Below are positions 7,176 through 10,758 of a stretch of 10,758 bases of DNA, one piece after another. Source of the stretch: Microbacterium sp. p3-SID336 (GTDB lineage: Bacteria; Actinomycetota; Actinomycetes; Actinomycetales; Microbacteriaceae); assembly GCF_025143365.1 (NCBI RefSeq), contig NZ_JALXPE010000090.1, forward strand, positions 1 through 10,758, in the 5' to 3' direction. Both the position numbers and the translations under genes were made by a program. The notes under the pieces are model-generated. The model was not told where the DNA came from and searched no databases. It saw only the letters and a list, made by a program, of their open reading frames with translations. The number at the start of each line of letters is the position of its first letter. Within the stretch, counting starts at the first letter, position 1.

Positions 7176-7867
7176 TGCAGGCGAACGACGGCAAGGCGCT
7201 CGCGACGAGCGTCGACGGCAAGAGCTACGCGCGCATCCCGCTGCGCACCCGTGTCGTGATGCCAGAGGACGACCTCGACGCCATCATCACGGAGTACGCG
7301 AAGGATGCGGTGCGCCCCGGTGACCTGCTGTTCGTGACCGAGAAGATCGTGGCGATCACGCAGGGGCGCTCTTACCGCCTCGACGAGATCCGGCCGCGCA
7401 AGCTCGCACTGTTCTTGTCGAAGTACGTCACCCGCACGCCGTACGGCATCGGTCTCGGCATGCCGGAGACGATGGAGATGGCTCTGCGGGAGTGCGGCAC
7501 TCCGCGCATCCTCTTCGCCGCGGCGGTCTCCGCCGTGACCAAGGCGTTCGGACGCAAGGGCGACTTCTACCGCATCGCGGGGGACAAGGCCCGTGCGATC
7601 GACGGACCGACGAAGCACACCATCCCGCCCTACAACCAGGCGGTCGTCCTCGGGCCGAAGGACCCGGACGGCGTCGCCGCACGGCTGAAGGCTCTCATCG
7701 GCGGTCAGGCGGAGGTGGCCGTGGTCGACATCAACGATCTCGGCGGCAACATCCTCGGCTCCACCCTCGACAAGGCGGGCGAGCAGCGGCTGGTCCGCAT
7801 CCTCGGCGACAATCCGCTCGGGCAGGGACTGGAGTCCACCCCGCTCGGCATCGTCCGCGAGATCTGA
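7175..7867 (+). CDS. F420-0:gamma-glutamyl ligase-like (CofE-like) protein
   Basis: This 230-residue protein resembles the F420 ligase domain (Pfam PF01996), whose founder CofE adds glutamate to F420-0 through an acyl-phosphate, using GTP. Visible family features are RPGDLLFVTEKIVAITQGR (47-65, matching the GDxxxxxxKxxxxxEGR pattern of CofE with Q in place of E) and VVDINDLGGNILG (183-195). No nitroreductase-like domain of the FbiB type is fused to it, and no F420 biosynthesis gene is nearby. Its true substrate may therefore not be F420; amide-bond formation on another acid is a reasonable guess only. I chose ATG 7175, which shares its A with the rpoD stop (TGATG); GTG 7172 would add one residue. 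There is no good Shine-Dalgarno, so translation is probably coupled to rpoD. A strong terminator follows 19 nt after the stop. Confidence 0.8.
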   Translation: MQANDGKALATSVDGKSYARIPLRTRVVMPEDDLDAIITEYAKDAVRPGDLLFVTEKIVAITQGRSYRLDEIRPRKLALFLSKYVTRTPYGIGLGMPETMEMALRECGTPRILFAAAVSAVTKAFGRKGDFYRIAGDKARAIDGPTKHTIPPYNQAVVLGPKDPDGVAARLKALIGGQAEVAVVDINDLGGNILGSTLDKAGEQRLVRILGDNPLGQGLESTPLGIVREI

Positions 7868-7885
7868 CCCGCCCGTCACAGCGAG

Positions 7886-7915
7886 AACGCCCCCCGGAGT
7901 GATCCGGGGGGCGTT
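7886..7915. terminator. Perfect 13-bp intrinsic terminator between convergent genes
   Basis: AACGCCCCCCGGA (7886-7898) and TCCGGGGGGCGTT (7903-7915) are perfect reverse complements around a GTGA loop. A short T run (TTT at 7914-7916) follows on the plus strand. It lies between the stops of the CofE-like gene (7867) and the minus-strand ATP-grasp gene (7929) and can serve both, although the minus-strand tail is poor in T. Confidence 0.9.
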
Positions 7916-7928
7916 TCGTCGTGCAGGG

Positions 7929-8945
7929 TCAGAAGCCGATGACCTCGCGGTACCGCGGCTTGTGACCGGTGCGGATGCCGGTGACGCTGGGCTTGTTCTC
8001 GTACACCCCGGCTCCCCAGTTGCCCTCGACGAGCACCGGACCGTCGGGCGTGACCACGACGTCCCAGCCGACATACTGCACCTGCGGGACGACGCGGGCG
8101 ACCTCGTCGATGAAGGTGCGGACCTCGTCCATGTAGGGGAGCTGGAAGTCCGCGATGCGGAATCCGGAGTCGGGATGCGTCTCATGCACGTGGCCGTGCG
8201 AGTCGTACCCGGGGCCCACCGCGTGCCCGTTCTCGTCGAGCATGGTGTAGAAGCCGCCGAAGGTCATCTGGTCGCTCACGGCGCCGCGGCCGAACTTCTG
8301 CGCCATCGCCAGGATGTGCGCCTTCTCGCCGTCGAAGAAGGCCGTGATGCGCGTGGTGTTCACCGTGCCCGGGCACACCGCGGCGAGATCGTCGTGCTGG
8401 CGGATGACCTCTTCGATGAGCAGTTCGCCGCGGCTCAGCAGTCCGCGGTGGAACTCGTCCCAGTCGGTGACGTCGGCGGCGTGGTACCGGTGGACCCCGG
8501 TGCCGGCCTGTCCCACCGGCTCCTTCGTGACGATGGTGCCCAGCCGCTCCGTGAGCGCTCGCACCGCGTCGGCGTTGCCCTCCTCGACCACCAGCCACTC
8601 GCGGTGCAGGTGCGCGGCGAACCGGCGGTTGAACTCGATCTTGTCCTGGAAGATCCCGCGATAGTCGGGGTGGTCGTACTTCTGCGACAGCTGGTTGGAC
8701 ACCGGGTGCGTCATATAGGTGTCGCGCTCGGCGCGGTTCAGCATCGCGAAGTCGTAGTCGATGTAGTCCTGGAACCCGACGTTGTGGCGGGCCGCCGACC
8801 ACAGCATGTCGACGACGACGGCCGGGACGGGCTTGCCGTGCTGCGCCGATGCCTCCTTCGCGCGTTCCAGCACGGAGCCGACATCGATGCGGCGGGCTCG
8901 GCCGAGGAGATAGCGGACGCGGGGCGCGAGAGAAAGGCGTGACAT
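7929..8945 (-). CDS. Sugar-transfer-associated ATP-grasp protein
   Basis: The 338-residue protein resembles the ATPgrasp_ST family (Pfam PF14397), predicted amide- or ester-bond-forming enzymes that work through an acyl-phosphate and are linked by context to wall and capsule modification. The N-terminal 95 residues are the family-specific helical part. The ATP-grasp core follows: K102 in FQDKIEFNRRF, the phosphate lysine and glycine loop TKEPVGQAGTGVH (140-152), the hinge LLIEEVIRQH (175-184), GTVNTTRI (193-200), FGRGAVSDQMTFGG (218-231) and the metal site YVGWDVVV (D295) with LVEGNW (E307, N309). All residues expected for ATP and Mg binding seem present, so it should be active; the substrate is unknown. 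I chose ATG 8945, with GGAG 4 nt upstream; an upstream GTG at 8969 would add eight residues but lacks a well-spaced ribosome site. It is convergent with the CofE-like gene and divergent from the racemase pair. Confidence 0.85.
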   Translation of the reverse strand: MSRLSLAPRVRYLLGRARRIDVGSVLERAKEASAQHGKPVPAVVVDMLWSAARHNVGFQDYIDYDFAMLNRAERDTYMTHPVSNQLSQKYDHPDYRGIFQDKIEFNRRFAAHLHREWLVVEEGNADAVRALTERLGTIVTKEPVGQAGTGVHRYHAADVTDWDEFHRGLLSRGELLIEEVIRQHDDLAAVCPGTVNTTRITAFFDGEKAHILAMAQKFGRGAVSDQMTFGGFYTMLDENGHAVGPGYDSHGHVHETHPDSGFRIADFQLPYMDEVRTFIDEVARVVPQVQYVGWDVVVTPDGPVLVEGNWGAGVYENKPSVTGIRTGHKPRYREVIGF

Positions 8946-8970
8946 GAAGCTCCGGGTGTAGGGAAACACC

Positions 8971-8976
8971 AGTCTA
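8971..8976 (-). promoter_or_regulatory. Candidate -10 element of the ATP-grasp gene
   Basis: TAGACT read on the minus strand fits the actinobacterial TANNNT pattern. A start about seven bases downstream, near 8964, would leave a leader of about 20 nt containing the GGAG before ATG 8945. No -35 is convincing. Confidence 0.35.
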
Positions 8977-9012
8977 CGGGGGGTGCCTCCGTCGACCTGT
9001 GAAGGCGGAGGA

Positions 9013-9018
9013 TAGGCT
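9013..9018 (+). promoter_or_regulatory. Probable -10 element of the racemase pair (leaderless type)
   Basis: TAGGCT is followed by seven bases and then GTG at 9026, so the transcript would start at or within a base of the start codon. A weak TCGACC (8992-8997) lies 15 nt upstream as a possible -35. The 80-nt gap also serves the divergent ATP-grasp gene. Confidence 0.5.
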
Positions 9019-9025
9019 GGAAAAC

Positions 9026-9730
9026 GTGTGTGAGACGACTTCCAGCGCGCTCCCTCAGGCGCTGATATCCCGGGCCGCGTTGGCCGCGGCGGCCTCGGTC
9101 GCCGTGGAAGCGGGGGGGCGACGCGCGGACCTCCGGCGCGACGCCTGGGGGCACGGGCTCCTCGCCGTCGCCCACGCCGTCGCGGCGGCGGGCGGTGAGG
9201 AAGTCCTCGTCGACTCGGTCGGCGAGGCGGAGATGCTGCGGCTCGAGGGGATCGCGGCCGTCACCGACGGTGCCGCCGACATCGACGCCGCCCTGCTGTA
9301 CGGTCTTCCCACCGCACGCGGGCATGCCGCGACGCGTCCGGTCATGCGCTTGACGGGACGGGTCATGTCGACCAAGAGACTGCGGGCGGGCGATGCCGTG
9401 TCGTATGGCTACACGTTCAGGGCGACGGCCGACACCACCGTCGCGCTGGTCACCGGCGGCTACGCACAGGGCATCGTGCGCGCCCTCGGCAATCGCGCCC
9501 TGGTCGAGGTGGACGGCGTGCTGCGCCCGATCGTCGGTCGTGTCGCCATGGACGTGTGCGTCGTGGACCTGGAAGGAGAGGAGGCGGCTGTGGGAACCGA
9601 GGTCACCTACTTCGGCGGCACAGGTCCCGCCGCCGACGCGGTTCTGCGGTGGGCCGAGGTGACGTCGATGACGCCCGCCGAGCTCGTGGTCGTGGCGGGG
9701 TCGCATGCCGAGCGGGGGTGGGAGGCATGA
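9026..9730 (+). CDS. Alanine racemase-like subunit A: keeps the catalytic Tyr, lacks the PLP lysine
   Basis: This short (234 aa) protein belongs to the alanine racemase family but is reduced. Residues 113-234 are an intact Alr C-terminal domain: AVSYGYTF carries the catalytic-type tyrosine (Y127, matching Tyr265 of the Geobacillus enzyme), GGYAQGIVRAL a second conserved tyrosine (Y146), and IVGRVAMD the Met-Asp pair (M175, D176). In known racemases these residues reach into the active site of the partner subunit. The N-terminal barrel is cut down to about 112 residues. It still shows the remnant ADLRRDAWGHG (34-44), where the usual KANAYGHG would put the PLP lysine, but that position is R37; the Arg, His and Ser segments that hold PLP are missing. 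The protein alone should not bind PLP as a normal racemase does. GTG 9026 fits the TAGGCT element; GTG 8999 in frame would add nine residues. The stop overlaps the next gene in ATGA. Confidence 0.85.
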   Translation: MCETTSSALPQALISRAALAAAASVAVEAGGRRADLRRDAWGHGLLAVAHAVAAAGGEEVLVDSVGEAEMLRLEGIAAVTDGAADIDAALLYGLPTARGHAATRPVMRLTGRVMSTKRLRAGDAVSYGYTFRATADTTVALVTGGYAQGIVRALGNRALVEVDGVLRPIVGRVAMDVCVVDLEGEEAAVGTEVTYFGGTGPAADAVLRWAEVTSMTPAELVVVAGSHAERGWEA

Positions 9731-10758
9731 GCCGCCCCGAACTCCGCCTGAGCACCGATGCCCTCCGGTCCAACATCGCGGCGGTCCGCGACCGGCTCGG
9801 CGACTCCGAGCTGATGCTCGTGCTGAAGGACGACGCCTACGGACACGGCCTGACCTGGGCCGTCGAGACGGCGTTCGCGGCCGGCGTCGCCTGGTTCGGG
9901 AGTTACGACGTGCGCAGCGGTGTCGACACGCGCCGCCTCGTGGGCCCGGATGCGCGGGTCTTCGCGTGGGCGACGTCGACGAACGAGGAGGTCGATCAGG
10001 CGCTGCTGCAGAGCATCGATCTCGGCGTCGGTACGAGTGAGTACCTGCGGCGAGTGCTCGCCCGCGCGGAAGCACTCGGTGTCCGCGCGCGGGTTCATCT
10101 GAAGATCGACACGGGTCTGCATCGCAATGGGCTGCTGCCCGAGGAGTGGCCCGCCGCTGTCGCCGAGGTGCGCGCGGCCGAAGCGTCCGGCGCAGCCACG
10201 CTGGCCGGGATCTGGAGTCACATCGCCGAGGCCAGCGACGCGGAGGACGACGAGGCGCAGGCCGCCTTCCTGGATGCGGTCAGGGTGGCCGGAAACTCCG
10301 GCGCGGTCCCTGAGGCGCTCCACCTCACCGCCTCAGCCGCGTCGTGGTGGCGTCCGGAGCTGCGCGGCAGCGTGTCCAGGGTCGGTGCCTTCTGCTACGG
10401 CATCCGCTCCGGCGATGGGCCGGAACTGGACGGCGTGCGGCCGGCGGCGAGCCTGGTCGCGCCGGTCGAGCGTCTCGACGGTGACGGCGCCGTGATCGCG
10501 CTGGGCGCCTTCGACGGCCTGCCGTCGACGCTGCGCGGCGTCGCGGTCGGCACACCGATGGGGCCTCGTCCGATCGCGGAGATCGGGCCGCTGTTCACAC
10601 AGGTGGCGGGGTGGCCCGGTATGGCGGTCGGTGACGAGGTCACGGTGTTCGGCCCGGGAGCGCGAGGCGAGGAGTCGGCGACCACGCTCGCCGAGCGCAT
10701 CGACACGGTGGGCGAGGAGATCCTCACACGGTTGAGCCCGCGGATCCGCCGCGTGGTG
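9727..10758 (+). CDS. Alanine racemase-like subunit B: keeps the PLP lysine, lacks the catalytic Tyr; 3' end off the right edge
   Basis: The 344 residues present form a nearly full-length fold type III (alanine racemase) protein. The barrel keeps the PLP-binding lysine K34 in LVLKDDAYGHG, K126 and R133 in HLKIDTGLHRNG, H165 in GIWSHIAEASD, the LHLTASAA segment (199-206) and R218/G220 in SVSRVGAFCYGI. The C-terminal domain (about 240-344) is worn: no SYG motif is present, the GYADG motif reads GAFDG (260-264), and CMDQ reads LFTQ (289-292). The usual Tyr near the C-terminus (NYE) reads GEE. It therefore looks unable to supply the second catalytic base or the substrate-contacting Met-Asp pair to a partner. 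The open frame reaches the right edge; family ends (RxxRVY-like) suggest only a few residues are missing. The ATG at 9727 overlaps the stop of subunit A by 4 nt, with GGGAGG just upstream, so the two proteins are probably made in equal amounts. Confidence 0.88.
   Translation, partial: MSRPELRLSTDALRSNIAAVRDRLGDSELMLVLKDDAYGHGLTWAVETAFAAGVAWFGSYDVRSGVDTRRLVGPDARVFAWATSTNEEVDQALLQSIDLGVGTSEYLRRVLARAEALGVRARVHLKIDTGLHRNGLLPEEWPAAVAEVRAAEASGAATLAGIWSHIAEASDAEDDEAQAAFLDAVRVAGNSGAVPEALHLTASAASWWRPELRGSVSRVGAFCYGIRSGDGPELDGVRPAASLVAPVERLDGDGAVIALGAFDGLPSTLRGVAVGTPMGPRPIAEIGPLFTQVAGWPGMAVGDEVTVFGPGARGEESATTLAERIDTVGEEILTRLSPRIRRVV

Noticed and set aside
8738..10075. 445-residue minus-strand open frame crossing the racemase pair and the ATP-grasp promoter region
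   Set aside because: Arg/Pro/His-rich shadow protein that runs across three supported genes; no motif.
9026..10758. The racemase pair as one alr gene broken by a frameshift
   Set aside because: Subunit A already has a remnant N-terminal and a full C-terminal Alr domain, and subunit B starts a new, nearly full-length Alr fold with its own N-terminus. A single broken gene would give one N-terminal and one C-terminal half in that order.
1..10758. CRISPR arrays, tRNA or rRNA genes, insertion sequences and phage genes
   Set aside because: I looked for regular short repeats, tRNA-like cloverleaf ends, transposase or integrase motifs and composition breaks, and saw none. The gaps between genes are all under 170 nt.

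Overview
The window is GC-rich throughout, with heavy use of GTG starts, ATGA/TGATG stop-start overlaps, and promoters with little or no leader. Protein content (a two-lipoyl-domain actinobacterial E2, an RpoD with a long charged N-terminal tail, a PAC2-family protein) indicates a high-GC Gram-positive actinobacterium. My best guess is Microbacteriaceae, close to Microbacterium; this is inference from protein similarity recalled by eye, not a search. It looks like an ordinary chromosomal backbone: I see no insertion sequence, phage gene, CRISPR array, tRNA or rRNA.

Left block (1-4710, minus strand): pepA (leucyl aminopeptidase), lpdA (dihydrolipoyl dehydrogenase, E3) and the E2 dihydrolipoamide acyltransferase gene read right to left as a probable operon. 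pepA and lpdA abut or overlap, and the E2 gene follows 66 nt later, running off the left edge a few codons short of its end. E2 and E3 are two of the three components of the 2-oxo acid dehydrogenase complexes.

Middle block (4711-7867, plus strand): a PAC2-family gene divergent from pepA, a 168-nt regulatory gap with palindromes, a long UUCG-tetraloop hairpin and flanking direct repeats, then the primary sigma factor rpoD. A gene for an F420-0:gamma-glutamyl-ligase-like (CofE-like) protein overlaps the rpoD stop codon. A perfect 13-bp-stem terminator lies between it and the convergent next gene.

Right block (7929-10758): a minus-strand sugar-transfer-associated ATP-grasp protein, divergent from two overlapping plus-strand genes that both belong to the alanine racemase family. 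This pair is the highlight. The first protein keeps the residues that an alanine racemase subunit lends across the dimer interface (the SYG tyrosine, the GYAxG tyrosine, the MD pair) but has arginine in place of the PLP-binding lysine. The second keeps the PLP lysine and the barrel residues around the cofactor but lacks the SYG tyrosine and the MD pair. The losses are reciprocal and the genes overlap by 4 nt, so I propose an obligate heterodimeric racemase with one active site made from two half-dead subunits. The nearby CofE-like and ATP-grasp proteins both belong to families that make amide bonds, so these genes may form a cell-wall or peptide-modifying module that uses a D-amino acid; that functional link is inference.
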